A stretch of DNA of 64,000 nucleotides from Cyanoderma ruficeps (GCA_008694505.1 VZDJ01000097.1:1152591-1216590); one strand, 5' to 3'. Shown: positions 45,833 to 59,269, counted from the stretch's first letter. Translations and numbers: made by a program. The notes: generated by a model from the sequence alone, not told the origin.

Positions 45833-47141
45833 AATCAGGAAGGCAGTTGGATCCATCCAGGTTAAGCAAAAAGCATCTCAGTGGCCAAGTTACTTGTAGT
45901 GCATCTGCTCTGTTTCTTTCTTATAGACTTTCTATTTTGAGGTCATGTGTTGAAAGAGATTCATGGAAAGATTTGACCCATTTATCTCCATCTGATTTTA
46001 GGGAGGAGATATGTAGGCTCTGAAGAGCAGCATTTCATGGCCTCAAGTTGGGTAACTACGAAACCAAGGTATCTGTTTGGGAAAGTGTTGATTTATATGG
46101 CCCGGGTACTAAAGTTAGGGCTGGAGCTGGGAAGTGAGGCTCCCAGCCCAGAGCCATAATCTCTGTAAAACCACTCATCCAAAGTCCTGGCATATTTTGA
46201 GATAACCTGCACCTTAACAATGAAAATCAAAGTATTGTATAAAGAACAAAGAGGGAAAAGGAAAACAAAAATGTCAAAGGAAAGTAACTTGCATGTCTTG
46301 GGAAAAGAAAAATCATTTCAGCAAGCCATCTCTGACAGATATTTTTTGAAAACTAACACAGAATAGTAAATTTCCTGCAGGGAAAAAGCCAACTACATGC
46401 TCAAAACATGATATTTATAAAAACAAAGGCTATGTTTGCAAGCAACTCTTCTGCATAGACGAATCATCCAGTTCCAGCCTGCACTCTGGAAGGAGCATGT
46501 TAACTACATCAGCTTTTTTTTCCATCATGGAGCAAAGTCCCAAGTGTAGCAAGTAATTGAAAGATCGTTGATCAACAATAGCAAGTTAGATGCAGTCAGG
46601 GGAGAGCCTGGATGCTGTATAAACAGCTCTGTCTCCTTCCTTCCAACAAGGACCCCAGCAAGAGGATAACAAAAGGCATTCAGAGTCACCGCCATAGCCT
46701 GGAATGATGTGACCCTCCCCACATTCAGCTCAGGAAAGGGGCTGAAAAGAGAGGAGCTGCCAGCATTATTCAGGGTGTTCTTGGGAGGAAAAAAGGGAGG
46801 CAAGACAGTTTTGTATACTCAAAACCAAGCCCCAAACAAAACGGGCGAAGACAGGCTGCACATTGTTCAGGGCCACACTAGACGTTCTGCGTTTCTCACG
46901 GAGAAGCATCTCTGCTGTGTCTGATCTCAGAGACTCCCTGCTCTGATGGCGGGGCTGGGGGAGCAGCTGGTGCCCGTGGTGGTTTGGCAGAGCAAGAGCC
47001 CTGGCAGCCCTACAGTGGGTGCAAGACTCACCCTGCTAACACCATCCTGAGGGTGCAGACAGGCAGGCAGATGATGCTGCATATGTTTGAGGAGGTTTCA
47101 CCTCCCCTAGAGAGATTTACTGATGAGGAAGAGCAGGAACG

Positions 47142-47658
47142 TGTAATATATGTTACAAAATAATTTGTGCAAGAGAATTAAAATTACGGCATTTGTATAA
47201 CCAAAGCCAGTGACAGGGAAAAAGCGATTTGCAACAGGAAAGAGGGATTCGCCAAGCAAGGATAAGCTGTCTCCAGTGATATGCATTTGTCGCCAAAGAT
47301 GTTTATTCCTGAACAGAAATCCAGTAAAGAAAATTAATTATTCACGCATTCTGGGAAACTTTTCCTCAGACCAGCAACGAGAAAAGAAAAATACATTAAT
47401 ATGCTAAAAGATAAGATCAACAAAGAAGCAAGAACCCCACCCCCCACCCCTGCTCAGCCAAAGAAAGTATAAGAACAAGACCCTGCGAAAACAAAATTCG
47501 TGAACCACAGAGGTTTTGGATCAGTAGAGTTCGAAACCTGGTTCACCTGGTGCCAATTGCCTGGCTCAGCCCTGTGTTGCTTGTAGCTTTTCAAAATTTA
47601 GACTTTGATAATTTAATAAATTCAATTTAATTATTACATTGGCTGATTGGTTTATAAC
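47142..47658 (+). mobile_element. Possible solo LTR
   Basis: Roughly 500 bases with TGT/ACA-type ends: TGTTAC at 47151 pairs with ATAACA at 47653-47658, and TGTAAT at 47142 with ATTACA at 47634-47639. Inside are a TATA-like AAGTATAAGAAC near 47465 and an AATAAA at 47616, in the order expected of U3-R-U5. No target duplication and no internal genes were seen, so this is a suggestion. Confidence 0.3.
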
Positions 47659-48071
47659 AAAGGCAAGGACATGCTATTGCATTCGTGCCTCTCCATCCTC
47701 TCCTCTTCCCCAGGTCATCTGCAGAAGCTCCAGAAGTGCAACACTTCCTTGCCACAGCCCTTTCTGTTGGGAGTTAAGTAGTGCTGCCCAGCCCTCGCTG
47801 ATACAGCTACAAGGAAACGTGACTGCTGCCCTTCACATACAGCCTAGCACTGGCTGACTCACATATCTGGGATGGAAACACCTTCCCCAGTGAGCCCCTG
47901 GTGCCACCGTTCCTGTGGCATTTTTTACTTCCTGGGAACAGGCATGGCCCCATCAGAGAGACTATAGGGAGGTCAGGCAGTGCTCCAGGGATGCAGGTGT
48001 GTTTCCAGTTGCAGCACAGACAGACTCTGTACAGTATCCAACCTCTGCTGGGTGTAATTCCACTACCAATT

Positions 48072-48090
48072 CTCTCTCTCTCTCCCCTCT
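48072..48090. repeat. Short (CT)n microsatellite
   Basis: TCTCTCTCTCTCTC followed by CCCTCT. Confidence 0.8.
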
Positions 48091-48684
48091 GGCTCACATA
48101 TCAAGTTGCTTTCTTCCAGCTCTTGCGAGGAATGTCAAAATGGTATAAGCTCTCTGGGAGAAGATGCCAAGCTCCATTTTCTCAGCTGCTTGAAGCCTTA
48201 TCCACCTTCCCTGGCTACAGCCAGAGAAACAGCAGTGGCAGAAGACACCAGCCTTGGGCTCCGGAGTTGTTTTGGTGGCTCCCTGTCAAAAATCTCTGCT
48301 GGAATGTATGCCTGCTTCTTGCCAGGGGATGAAGCAGGGCTGGCTGAGGTTGCTTGGGCACCTGCCTCTCGGCTGAAGCTAACAAGACAGCATGTCTCAG
48401 GAGAGCCACCCCTGGCAAAGACCTCATGTGGCTGTACATGAAAACATGCTGTTAAAAAGCCAGTCAGTGCAGAGTCCTTTCTATGGTTGACTCCTCAGTG
48501 TTCCTGACAAAAACAGCATCAGGGCTTCACATCTCCAGCTCCACGGAGCTCGTGCTGGTGGCCTTTCAGTTCTGTGCTGTGCTGCTGGTCTACCAGCTCT
48601 CCGTTAGCTCCAAAGGAGCTACTGGAAATAGGACTTCATGCTGTAGAAAAGAGAAACCATCAAGAAGTTACAGACTCTGAAAGC

Positions 48685-49137
48685 ATGTCCAGAAAAGGGA
48701 AGAGAGCTGGGGAAGGGTCTGGAGCATGTCTGATGTGGAGCAGCTGAGGGAGCTGGGGCTGCTCAGCCTGGGCAAAAGGAGGCTCAAGGGGCACCTTCTC
48801 GCTCTCTGCAACTCCCTGACAGGAGGGGGCAGCCAGGTAGGGGTTGGGCTCCTCTCCCAAATAACAAGTGACAGGACAAGAAAAAGTTACCTCGAGTTGT
48901 GCCAGGGGAGGTTCAGGTTGGATATTAGGGAGAATTTCTTCATGGAAAGGGTTGTCTGGCCCTATACTGGCTGCCCAGGGCAGTGGTAGTGTCCATCCCT
49001 GGAGGGATTTAAAAGACATGTGGATTTGGCACTTGGGGACACAGGTTAGTGGTGGTCCTGGCATTGCTGGGGTAGCAGTTGGACTGAATGGTCTTGGAGC
49101 ACTTTTCCAATCTTAATGACTCTGTTACTCTGTGAAA
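48685..49137 (+). mobile_element. CR1 copy
   Basis: GAGCAGCTGAGGGAGCTGGG to CACTTTTCCAATCTTAATGA and CTCTGTTACTCTGTG. Confidence 0.93.
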
Positions 49138-49584
49138 GCACAAATATTCTCATCCTGACATTTACAAGAAAAGAAATGCCTGAATGTAGCATTTGGACTC
49201 TACTCCATCAGTAGCACATTGCTTCTCAAAGCTAATTGTTTTTCATACAACCCCCTCAGTAATGATGTCCCTGAAGTTTCTTGGACCTTGCTTGCTCACA
49301 GCCAGACTTACATTACAGATTGTGGTAGCAGAAATGCACTGAACCTATGACTGAGGAATGGGAATTACGTGTTACATTATGTTGTCTTGCATTTCATATG
49401 TCTCATCTCATCCTTGAGGTGTCTTGCAAACTGCACAGCACACCAGTACCATGAAGCTCTAGGATCTGGAGCATTGCCTGCTCAGCTCTGGAAGAGCTTG
49501 CCTGAATTCAGCTCTAGCTTCATACCAGTCAAATACTATCAGTTATAGGAGAGCTGCTCCTTTTTCATAGTATAGTACTTCACC

Positions 49585-49805
49585 TCTGCTCTGGAGAGAG
49601 GCTGTGAGAGTTGGGATTGTTCAGCCTGGTGATGAGAAAGCTCCAGGGAGACCTTTGAGGCACTTCCAGTCTCAGGAGGTATTGAAGAACCATCTGGATG
49701 CAATCCTGTGCCATGTACTCTAGGATAACTCTTTTTGAGCAGGAAAGTTGGACCAGGTGACCCACTGTGATTGCTTCCAACCTGAGCAATTCCAAATATT
49801 CTGTG
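49585..49805 (+). mobile_element. CR1 fragment, left of a tandem pair
   Basis: GAGAGGCTGTGAGAGTTGGG to GCTTCCAACCTGAGCAATTC and ATATTCTGTGA. Another CR1 begins directly after its tail. Confidence 0.88.
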
Positions 49806-50092
49806 AATAAAGGGGCTCCAAGAGTGCTGAAGTGGGACTTTTAAAAATGGCCTGGAGTGACAGAAAAAGGGGAACAGATTCCCACTGCCATAGTGCAGGT
49901 TAGATGGGATATTAGGAAGAAATTGGCCACAGAAGCTTTCGCTGCCTCATCCCTGGAAGTGTTTGAGGCCAACTTGGATGAGGCCTGGAGCAACCTGGTC
50001 TAGTGGAAGTTGTCCCTGCCCATGGCAGGAAGTGGAATGAGATGGTCTTTAAGGGCCCTTCCAATTCAAACCACTCTGTGATTCTATGATTC
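49806..50092 (+). mobile_element. CR1 fragment, right of a tandem pair
   Basis: GGGGCTCCAAGAGTGCTGAA to GGCCCTTCCAATTCAAACCA, with a full tail CTGTGATTCTATGATTCTA. Confidence 0.95.
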
Positions 50093-52334
50093 TATCAGTA
50101 AAATTAGTATTGGACCAGCAGCATTCAGCACTAAGAGTGACTTGGGTGGGCTCCTGGCTTCCCTGGGTGAAGTTATGCTGGTTTAAATCAACTTAATAAC
50201 TAGCTGGGGACTGTGTTGGCAGAACATAGGCAAACCCTGTTGTTCAGCCACCTCAGGCTAAATTAGTTTCCTTAGCCATGGAAGCTCTGGGATACAGAGC
50301 CTCACAATTATAGAAAGTTTATGAAACTACACTTTTAACACTTTATCCAAACTTTTATACATGAACTCATCATTAGGAGAATGACTGGTCTGGCTGACTT
50401 CCGTGGGAGGGAATGGATGTGTAGCTAGATTGATTCTTGCAGCTGAAGAATAGGGGAACTTCCCTATGGTCTGTGGCCTGTTGAAACAGCGCACAAGGAA
50501 CTTGGGTTTTGGATTATATCAACACATTTTGCTTCCTCCTATCGTGACAGCCCAAACCAGTAAAGTTACTGATTTTACATTGAAATCAGTTCTCCAAACA
50601 CCTCTCCAAAATAGTTGGGCAAAGTATGATTGGGATAATAGAGCCCAGGATAATAACAGTGTTGAAGCAGGTATTTTGCTAGAGGTTGCATAAATAGCAG
50701 TAGAGAGTGGGAAAAGCCTAAAAGAGGGGAATAGACATACAGAGAACACACCAAATACAGGAGTGAATTCTTATGGATAAAAAAAGCAGAACTGTGAAAT
50801 CACAGGAAAACTGAAGTTGGAAGAAATCTCCCAACCCTCTCCTGTTCCACCAAACAGCACAAACCACCTTGGAGAAATATTTGGGGCTTGAAGATACATG
50901 ACTAGTCAGCACCTCTGAGCACTAAATCAAGATTAATAGTTTCATGTAACTTAGCTGCAGTACAGCTGCCGATGCCTGCATATTAACAGGGCTTAACAGG
51001 GGATTAAACCCATTTTAGGAGTAAAAGAACCTTGGAAGCATGTTTGTTCCTCCCTTGGTAGAGACAGTGTAACTCCATCAGGAGGAGTACCACCAGGGCA
51101 TGATTTCTGGGTGGCACAGAGGGGAGGAATAAACTGCTGGGAGCAGACCTGCAGCAGCCTTTGCCCCACTGGGTGAGTCATTGCAAAATCTGGGTGCAAG
51201 GGCAGAGGGGTCATGAGGAAAGGGAGAGAGAAGTGAACAGAGTAGGAAACAGATGCTATCATACAACTCTTTTTTGTGTAGGATTTATGACATGGAGTTC
51301 ATGGAGTCAGAGGCAAGGGAGGGACCATCAGCTCATGGAGGGTGACTTCCTGTGTTTTGGTTCCATCCTGTTGCCTTGGGTGCAGGCTGTACAACGACCC
51401 CATTCACAGTCTCAGAGGGTCTCACATCTCTGGGCTCCCAGGCTGTGCTGGAAAAGCTTGGCTCTGTGGCACAATTTGGGGTGGGGGATACTGCAATTTG
51501 AGCCCTTTGCAGCTGTTCAAGGAAGCAGAACATTTGGCATTTGGCACAAGAGGGAGATTGCTGTGGAATCCCTTGGGAGGAAACAGTTTTTCATTATAAT
51601 CCAGAAAAGTCTGGGGGCTGGATTTAATTTTTTTTTCCAGTTTAAATAAATGTGGCTTAAGTGTAAAATGTTGTGATCTATTAAATAAATATAGAAAAGT
51701 TTTTGACATTTCTTCCACTGCTTTGAGCTCTCCTCAGCATGATCCTGCCAAAACAAGAAATGCTGGTTTAGAAAGAGCAGAATTGTCTTGTACAGACTCT
51801 GCTGAAAGGATCTACCCTGAGCACGCAAACCTGGCTGCTGCTGTGTTTGGGAATGCAGACTGAAAACAGAGCAGGCTCTTCGGAAACAAGACATGCCCCA
51901 GGGGTGTCTTTATAACAGGATTGTGTGTTTTAGAAAGAACATTGGATAGAAGCATTATCTGGGAATCTGTGAGTCAGCTAGTGTTTGGTACTGGCAGATA
52001 AATATACAAATAAGCACGTGGAATAATACCCACCTTGAAGAAACAGCCTCAGCTGCCGATTTGGCCAACATGTTTGCTAACAATGTGCAGAGATTGGTGT
52101 TAGGAAGTCATGGTTAAGTCTTGAACAGTCAGGGAGAGCCAAGAAAATGCATTCCTTGGCTGAACTGTGCTCCAGCAATGAGTAAGTGGTGATGGCTTTT
52201 CTGGAGCCTCAAATGCCATCCTTGCTCCAGGACAGAAGTGCTGCATGGGCTACAGGTTGCTTGATATTTTATGGATAGCAGTGCCTCTGTCCCAAAGGGT
52301 GGGACTCACTTCAGTAGGCCTATGAAACTGGCAG

Positions 52335-52562
52335 CAATTGGAAGATGCTTAGATGAGATTTCAGGAAGAAATTCTTCCCTGTGAGGGAGGTAAGGCACTA
52401 GTACAGGTTGCCCAGGGAAGCTGTGGCTGCCCCATTTGTGGAGTGTTCAAGGCCAGGTTGAAGCAACCTGGTCTAGTAGAAGGTGTCCCTGCCCATGGCA
52501 GGGGGTTGGAATGAGATTGTGTCTAAGTGCCCTTTCACTCCAAACCATCCTGTGATTATGTC
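52335..52562 (+). mobile_element. CR1 3' fragment
   Basis: GATTTCAGGAAGAAATTCTT to CACTCCAAACCATCCTGTG. Confidence 0.92.
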
Positions 52563-52624
52563 TTCTTCTGAGGCAGTCTCAGAGGTTTTTTCTGTAGTCA
52601 GTAGAGAACTGATCTGGGGTACCT

Positions 52625-52735
52625 CTCCTATGTGGAAAGGCTTAGGGACTTGGGATTGTTCAGCCTGGAGAAGAGGAGTTCCAGGGAGACATTATTGTAA
52701 CCCTTCAGTATTTTTAAGGGGGTCTGTAAGAAAGA
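52625..52735 (+). mobile_element. CR1 internal fragment
   Basis: GGATTGTTCAGCCTGGAGAA and TCCAGGGAGACATTATTG; the 3' end is missing. It lies just after the previous CR1. Confidence 0.8.
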
Positions 52736-52935
52736 TGCGTGCAAACGTTCAAAGCAAATTTTGTCTTTGAAACAGGAAATCAAAACTGTGCCATGCTTTG
52801 GTCTGCAGATGAGTGTGAGATCCAATTATCTGTTGTGTTTGGAAAGCCTTGAGAGACCCAGGATAGAGTACTCACCACAGGGCTGCAATGCAGACACCCA
52901 TGTATAGCAGCTCAAAAAAACCCAGTCGATTTCTG

Positions 52936-53358
52936 CAGGTTGTAGAATCCCGAAATAATTTCATTCCAATCCCCTGCCATGGGCAGGGACACCTTCCACT
53001 AGACCATGGTGCTCCAAGCCCTATCCAACCTGGTCCTGAACACTTCCAGGGACCCAGGGGTACCTGGACACCATCTCTGGGCAACCTGTGCCAGGGCCTC
53101 ACCATCCTCACAGGGATGAATTTGTTCCAAATTTCTCCCCAGTATCCCATCTAACCCTGCCTTCTGTCAGTGTGAAGCTGTTCCCCCTTGTCCTGTCACT
53201 TCAGACTCTTGTTCAAGGTCCCTCTTCAGCTCTCCTGGAGCCCCTTTAGATGCTGAAGTGTGCTGAAAAGTCTTCCCAGAGCCTTCTCTTTTCCAGCCTG
53301 GACATCCCCAGTTCTCCCAGTCTGTCTCCAGAATAGAGGGGCTCCAGCCTGTAACATG
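52936..53358 (-). mobile_element. CR1 copy
   Basis: GTAGAATCCCGAAATAATTT, CCCCTGCCATGGGCAGGGAC, through to CCAGAATAGAGGGGCTCCAG. Confidence 0.93.
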
Positions 53359-54599
53359 CATGTTAGACATCCTCATACACATAATAGATGTGTTTTCTGG
53401 GCTTCAGACGAGATCAGAGGTTTGGTGTGCAGGATGTCAAGCAAAGCAAAAGACATTTCCTGCAGGAACCTCAGAACAGAGCAGCAGGAAGGACTTTGCC
53501 AATGGAGGAGCCAAGCAAAGAAGGTAAGAGGAATGATGCGCATAGAACTGAAGAGTTGTGATTTTTGCAGACTTAAGCAAGAGGTAACCCTCCAGGCACT
53601 GTGCGGAGCAGTGCACAGGCAAGACTGGGGAGCAGCTTAAAGAAAAAGCAGGCAAAAATGTCAGATTCTGGGGGCTGCAAAAGGCTGCAGCTGTATGGAG
53701 AACAGAGTGACAGTTGCAAAAGTGTTTGGTGCAGGCTCAGACTGTGAGGCACGAGAAGGATGGAGTCACAAGAGCAATGTGTATGAGAGATGAGCTGGGA
53801 AGATGATCCCAGCAGCAATGGAGGAGTACCAACATGCTCTCAGAGAGGTGTCATAGATAACCCAGCTCCTCAGATCACCTTTCAACCTTTGGCTCACACA
53901 GAAACCTCATGACCACATAAAGTGTCTCTTTTTCACAATGAGCCCCATTTTATTTTTATTACTCTTTCACTCTCCCTTTGATTAGAAATGAATGGATTAC
54001 CTTTGGGGCAAAATAGCAAGAAAGAAGTGATTCACCTGCACACAGAACTCAAAGAGTGAGGAGCACAAGGGGAAAATAACTCACCTTGTGATGAGAGGAA
54101 TTATGAGTGGGAACCAGGGGGTAAGTAATGGGAATTTTCATGCTGGAGTAATTTTAATGAAACACAACAAGCACTTTGGCATAATTAAGTGTTGAGAAAT
54201 AACAACCTACCATTAAGTGATCACATTATAGTCTCAACTGATCGTGTAGCAGCCTCGATGTCCATGGTGTCAAAACAGGATATTCACAGGAGGATTAATG
54301 AGCAGTTGAGAGCTCCTCACCAGAAGGCTTTCTCCAGGAAATGCCTGCAAGCTCAATTGTTATTACTTAAATAAACAGAACAGTGTTGTTGAATATGAAC
54401 ATTTTTATATTGTCTTATAAAAATGTCAGAATAAAGGTGAAGAGGAAGTATTTTACGGCAAATATCCAGAGGCAAACCTGTCTTCTGCGTAATTTGCCAC
54501 AGCTTTAACACCCCAAACTCCCTAATTTGCCTACAGGTACTATGGTGTGATCTGTGCTTTCTGACACCATTTTAGGAAGTCCCCTGCCTTGGGTTTTTT

Positions 54600-54702
54600 T
54601 ATAAAACTGTGGAATGGGCCTTTAAAGTCACCTAGTTCCAAACCCGTGCCCAGGGCAGGGATGCCACTCACTTGATCAGGTTGCTCATGGCAACCTGATT
54701 GA
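54600..54702 (-). mobile_element. CR1 3' fragment
   Basis: TGTGGAATGGGCCTTTAAAG to GATCAGGTTGCTCATGGCAA. Confidence 0.85.
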
Positions 54703-55410
54703 TTTCTTCTAAAGCTGATTTGTGAGGGATGTTAATATATCATTCTCATTTCTATATTCTTTTTCCTGGTGTGAAAATATCTTCACCTTCTTCTGCCCAA
54801 TCTCACAGAGGATAACAAACTCCTGGCTGATGGCTAGAAAAGTTGCAGAAACTTCTGAGGAACACCTCATCCAAGAATAGGGACTGCTGGTGTTACTCTC
54901 CTCAGCCTGGCATCTCTTATTAGAGGAAAAGGATTAAAAAGGCTTAGAGGGGGTAACTGGTCTTGTGTTTGGATGAGAGTCACTGTGAAGATGGAGATTA
55001 AATGTTCCACTGTCTGTTTTTAGACGATTTGCCTTGTGGGAGGTGATCCTATAAAAGTCACCTGTCTACCTAGGAAGTGCTGATGGCTGATAAACAGGCA
55101 AGGCAGGCAGGTGGATGAGGGTGACTCAGGAGCAAGGCACTCTCAGGGAAATGAACTCTCTTTGTAGAAACTGAGATAATTAACTCATTATGCCCTCTGT
55201 TACCCAGGATTGAGATCTATTACATAAGCTCAAACTCCACTTAGGATGTGGTGGACACTTCACATGGGGTGAAGCCATGGGGTTTCATGGATCATTGGCC
55301 ACCTCTTGTCTCCAGAGGGAAACTGTCATCAGTTTCTGACATCAGACGGGTGGAGAAACCACTGAACCAGTGTCAGTGGAGATGACCAGGTGCAGAAGTG
55401 ACAACCACTT

Positions 55411-55562
55411 AGAATCACAGAATCACAGGATGGTTTGTGTTGCAAGGGAGATAACGAATGTATGGTTTAACCCCCTCCCATGGGCAGGGATACCACTCAC
55501 TAGATCAGGTTACTCAGGCCCCCATCCAGCCTACCCTTGAAGACCTCAAGGGATGAGGCCAT
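55411..55562 (-). mobile_element. CR1 3' fragment
   Basis: AGAATCACAGAATCACAGGA to AGACCTCAAGGGATGAGGCC. Confidence 0.92.
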
Positions 55563-56082
55563 GCAAAACCATGTTGGGAAGGCTCAAGATATTAACTGGA
55601 AAATCTCTTCACAGTGCTAGTGGTGTTCCTCAGTAGGTCTGCAAATCAGAGGACCTGTTTGTAATATGCGAGTCCTGAGAACCTCAGTCCTGGGGTGCTC
55701 TGACAGGTGTGTATGCTGCCCTAAGCCCCTGTACACAGGCCACCAAGCTGGGATAGTTCATCCCAGACAGTTCAGGTCACACTCGCTTTGGCCTGTCTCC
55801 ACTAAAGGGTGACAGAATCAGAACTAAGAACCTACAGATGGATAGAAATTGGTCTGTCATGTCCTCTGCTTTCCAGCTTCCTCATTGCTGAGTTAAACCA
55901 AGCTACATGTGAGCAAATTCACAGAGAGCATCCCCAAAGCTCTGTCAGCACCCAGAATTCACAGATGCTCCCAGACATCTTCTGTCCCTCACATCTTCTG
56001 TAATTATGCAGAGGACTTGTCCATCCCACTAGCATCACTAGTTTCTGCACCAAATGCCTGGATCAGAGCCACAAGTAGCTTT

Positions 56083-56308
56083 TCCAGGTTAAATATTAGG
56101 AAGAAGTTCTTTACTGTAAGGATGGTGAGGCCCTGGCACAGGTTGTCTAGAGAAGCTGTGACTGCCCTCTCCCTGGGACTGTCCAAGGCCAGGTTGGACA
56201 GGGCTTGGAGAAACCTGTTCTAGTGGAAGGCGTCCCTGCCCATGGCAAGGCAGCAGAACTGGATGGTCTTTAAGGTCCTTTCCAACCCAAATTATTCCAT
56301 GATTTTAT
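56083..56308 (+). mobile_element. CR1 3' fragment
   Basis: GGTTAAATATTAGGAAGAAG to CTTTAAGGTCCTTTCCAACC and TTCCATGATTTTATGA. Confidence 0.94.
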
Positions 56309-57057
56309 GAAGGCTGCAGCTCACTTGTTCTTGGCACAATGCATCACAGTCCCATGACTTATAAACCTACTTTTGGCATCCAACTCTCAGATGACAGAGG
56401 CCTTTCAGACACAGGATAAAGCCCTGTACTTTCCCGTCTCCTCCCGATTACCCCTAATATATCCCAGCTCCCTGGTGCTAGCAGGAACACACTGCAGTCC
56501 ACTCCAGCCAGCACCAGCTGCCTGCAGCCCCAGCTTCTTTCTTTTTCAGCTTGCAAAAGTCAGGCTGCAGCACCTCAGGTTTGCACACAAAACACCATCC
56601 CCTCTGTGCCTTGCACTTACCCTTCCTCAGCTGACCCCAGCCACAGACAAGTTCCAGCAGTTTCTCTTTTCAGGATTTTTGTGCAACATTTAAATCAAGT
56701 GCATTAACTACTGGGAACAAAGCATTTTCCACCAGGAAACACCCTTGAGAAGGCATCAGCTCTCACCGCATTCACAGCCTCACAGCTTCTGGCAGCCCTT
56801 GGCTTCCCCAAAATGCACTCAGCTGCTTCTGAATGGGACGTGCTTTAGGGAGGCAAGGTAAAAATTCATTGTATGGGATTTGGTTTCTTTCTGGCATAGT
56901 TGGAAGAGAAGAAAGGAATGAAAAGGAAAAGTTTTGTGAAATCAGACTTGGCTTTCCAGAGCAGAACATCTGAGTACCTCACTTCTGCATCTGAGTGCCT
57001 CATTTCCCTGCCCCACTCCCAGTATTCAGCCAGCTCAGCTCTAGTTGAATGCAGACA

Positions 57058-57266
57058 GATTCTTTCCTGTGACAGTGATGGGGCCCTGGCACAGGGTACC
57101 CAGAGAAGCTGTGGCTGCCCCATCCCTGGCAGTGTCCAAGGCCAGGTTGGATGGGGCTTGGAGCAGCCTGGCCTAGTGGAAGGTGTCGCTGCCCGTGGCA
57201 GGGGGGTGGAACTGACTGAGTTTTAGGGTCCCTTCTAACCCAAACAATGCTGTGATTGTATGATCT
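57058..57266 (+). mobile_element. CR1 3' fragment
   Basis: GGGGCCCTGGCACAGGGTAC to AGGGTCCCTTCTAACCC and GCTGTGATTGTATGATC. Confidence 0.93.
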
Positions 57267-57699
57267 GATATATTCACTGTCAGGACAACAAACAAGAAAC
57301 TTCAGGCTTTGAGATCTGGCTTTGCAGCTTTGTCATTCTCCAGTCCCCAGTGCAGGATTTTTGCTGGGGTGTCTTCTGCTCCAAGCAATTTCCCACTCCA
57401 GCAAACAGGCTGGCTACTGCAAGGCAGGAGCACAATTTATCTGCCCATAACAGCTGAATTAGTCTGAGCTCTACAGAGCTAATCAGCCATGAAAATGCCC
57501 CTCCTTGCCATCCTGGAAGAATTGACTTAATGATGAGAGACATTCTGTTTTGAGTCTGGTCAAAAGGGTAGGACACCCTACAGGAAGATTTCAGCTCATC
57601 TTGGGAGCATCCCATGCAGTCAGAGAGCTCAGAGCTTTCTCTTAACCCTCTCCTAATCTGGAGTCAGGAATTTCAGAAGCTCAATGCATGATTGATACA

Positions 57700-57735
57700 A
57701 GACTTGGAATTATAATATATATATAATTAATACAA
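57700..57735. repeat. (AT)n low-complexity run
   Basis: ATTATAATATATATATAATT, a short near-palindromic AT tract. Confidence 0.75.
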
Positions 57736-57881
57736 GACTTTGGCATTTGGGGTTTTAAATTTATTTTTCTTGGAGATCTTCTCGATGTGTTTCTCCCAGC
57801 CCTGACTGTCTGCAAGTGCCGGTGATCCATCATTCTCCACACCTCCAGCTCCCACACCACGCTTGGCATTCTTGACCACCA

Positions 57882-58028
57882 GAATCATAGAATGATCAGG
57901 CAATCACAGAATGGGTTGAGTTGGAAGGGACCATCTCATTCCACTCCCCTGCCATGGGCAGGAACACCTTCCACTGTCCCAGGTTGCTCCAAGCCCTGTC
58001 CAACCTGGTCTTGAACACTTCCAGGGAG
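57882..58028 (-). mobile_element. CR1 3' fragment, left of a tandem pair
   Basis: AGAATCATAGAATGATCAGG to TTGAACACTTCCAGGGA. A second CR1 tail of another subfamily starts within 15 bases. Confidence 0.92.
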
Positions 58029-58037
58029 TTTATCATG

Positions 58038-58632
58038 CATTATCATAGAATCACAAAATAAACTAGGTTGGAAAAAACCTTTGAGATCATGGAGCCCAGC
58101 CTGTGACCTAACATTACCTTTTCAGCTAAACCATGGCCCTGAGTGTGCCTCATCAAGTCTTTTTTTAAACACCTCCAGGGATGGTGACTCCACCCCCTCC
58201 CTGGGCAGCCCATTCCCATGCCAAACCACTCTTTCTGTGAAGAATTTTTAGTATCTAATACCAAGCCTAAACTTCCCCTGGCACAGCTTGAGGCTGTGAC
58301 CTTTCATCTTGTCACTGGTCGCCTGGGAGAAGAGACTGACCCCCACCTGGCTGCAGCTTCCTTTCAGGCAATTGCAGAGAGTGATGAGGTCTCCCCTGAG
58401 CCTCCTCTTCTGCAGGCTAAATACCCTCAGCTGCTCTTCTTAGGGTTTGTGTTCCAGGCCCTTCACCAGCCTTGTTGCCCTTCTCTGGATGTGTTTGAGC
58501 ATCTCAAGGTCGTTCCTAAATTGAGGGGCCAGGAACTGGACACAGTACTCAAGGTATGTCTTCATCAGGGCTGAGTACAGGGGAAGAATGACTTCCCTAG
58601 TCCTGCTGGCCACACTATTCCTGCTATATGCT
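58038..58632 (-). mobile_element. CR1 copy, right of a tandem pair
   Basis: TTATCATAGAATCACAAAAT and GAGATCATGGAGCCCAGCC through AAGAATGACTTCCCTAGTCC. It is related to 4702-5330 and includes degraded ORF2 3' sequence. Confidence 0.92.
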
Positions 58633-59269
58633 GGGAAACCTCCTATAGCATCTCACTGGAAATGTTCTTTACGTTGTGTTTAGCCCAATGTCCTAGCAGA
58701 GCTAAAAGGATACAATTCCTGGCTCCTGTCCTTACATCCATGTTCTACATCCAGTCTCACATCCAGGCAGCCACAGATGGGATTTATTTCCAGCATGCAT
58801 AGAGCTGTTATCTGTGCCTATGTTCAGGATGGCAATGCCAGCAGGACCCTGTGCTGCTATTTTTGCCTCATTATTCCCCATATCTCCCTAGGGCAGCAAT
58901 TTTTCCTCATGCTTCCCCTCTCTGAGCAGCATCTCCTAATAGCCCAGTCTCAGCTGTGGGAGCTATGAAATGTGATAGAAATTATGGGATATTTATCCTA
59001 TCTCCCAGCTGGGCTGCACTGACTGTCAGGGTTTTGATGAGCCCAGATTTAGGACACAGCTCCAAAGAATCATTCATGAATCAGGGGCTGAGATTTTCAG
59101 GGGGTTAATAGACAGGAGATGGGTGGAGGAGATGGTCATCTTGAAAGGAAGTGCTTGTAAGGTTCCCTGGAGGAGAATACTTCCTGTGGAAGAAAGCATT
59201 TCTCTCTGTGAGAACAGCCTGATCTCTCTTACTAGTTATTAGTAACTATAATAACTAAGATATTATTAG

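Larger units (their letters stand above)
40346..47141. other. Sequence 5' of ATRN, left part
   Basis: Outside the listed repeats, the stretches 40346-41397, 42683-43099, 43221-43549, 43757-44689 and 45086-47141 are unique sequence. I see no exon of a neighbouring gene. AATAAA motifs occur but without a gene to attach them to. Confidence 0.65.

Noticed and set aside
47901..48332. 143-codon plus-strand frame in unique sequence
   Set aside because: No recognised family, no clear splice or promoter context, and length within chance for 64 kb.
51161..51649. 162-codon plus-strand frame
   Set aside because: No recognised domain, and overlapping minus-strand frames of similar length suggest chance.
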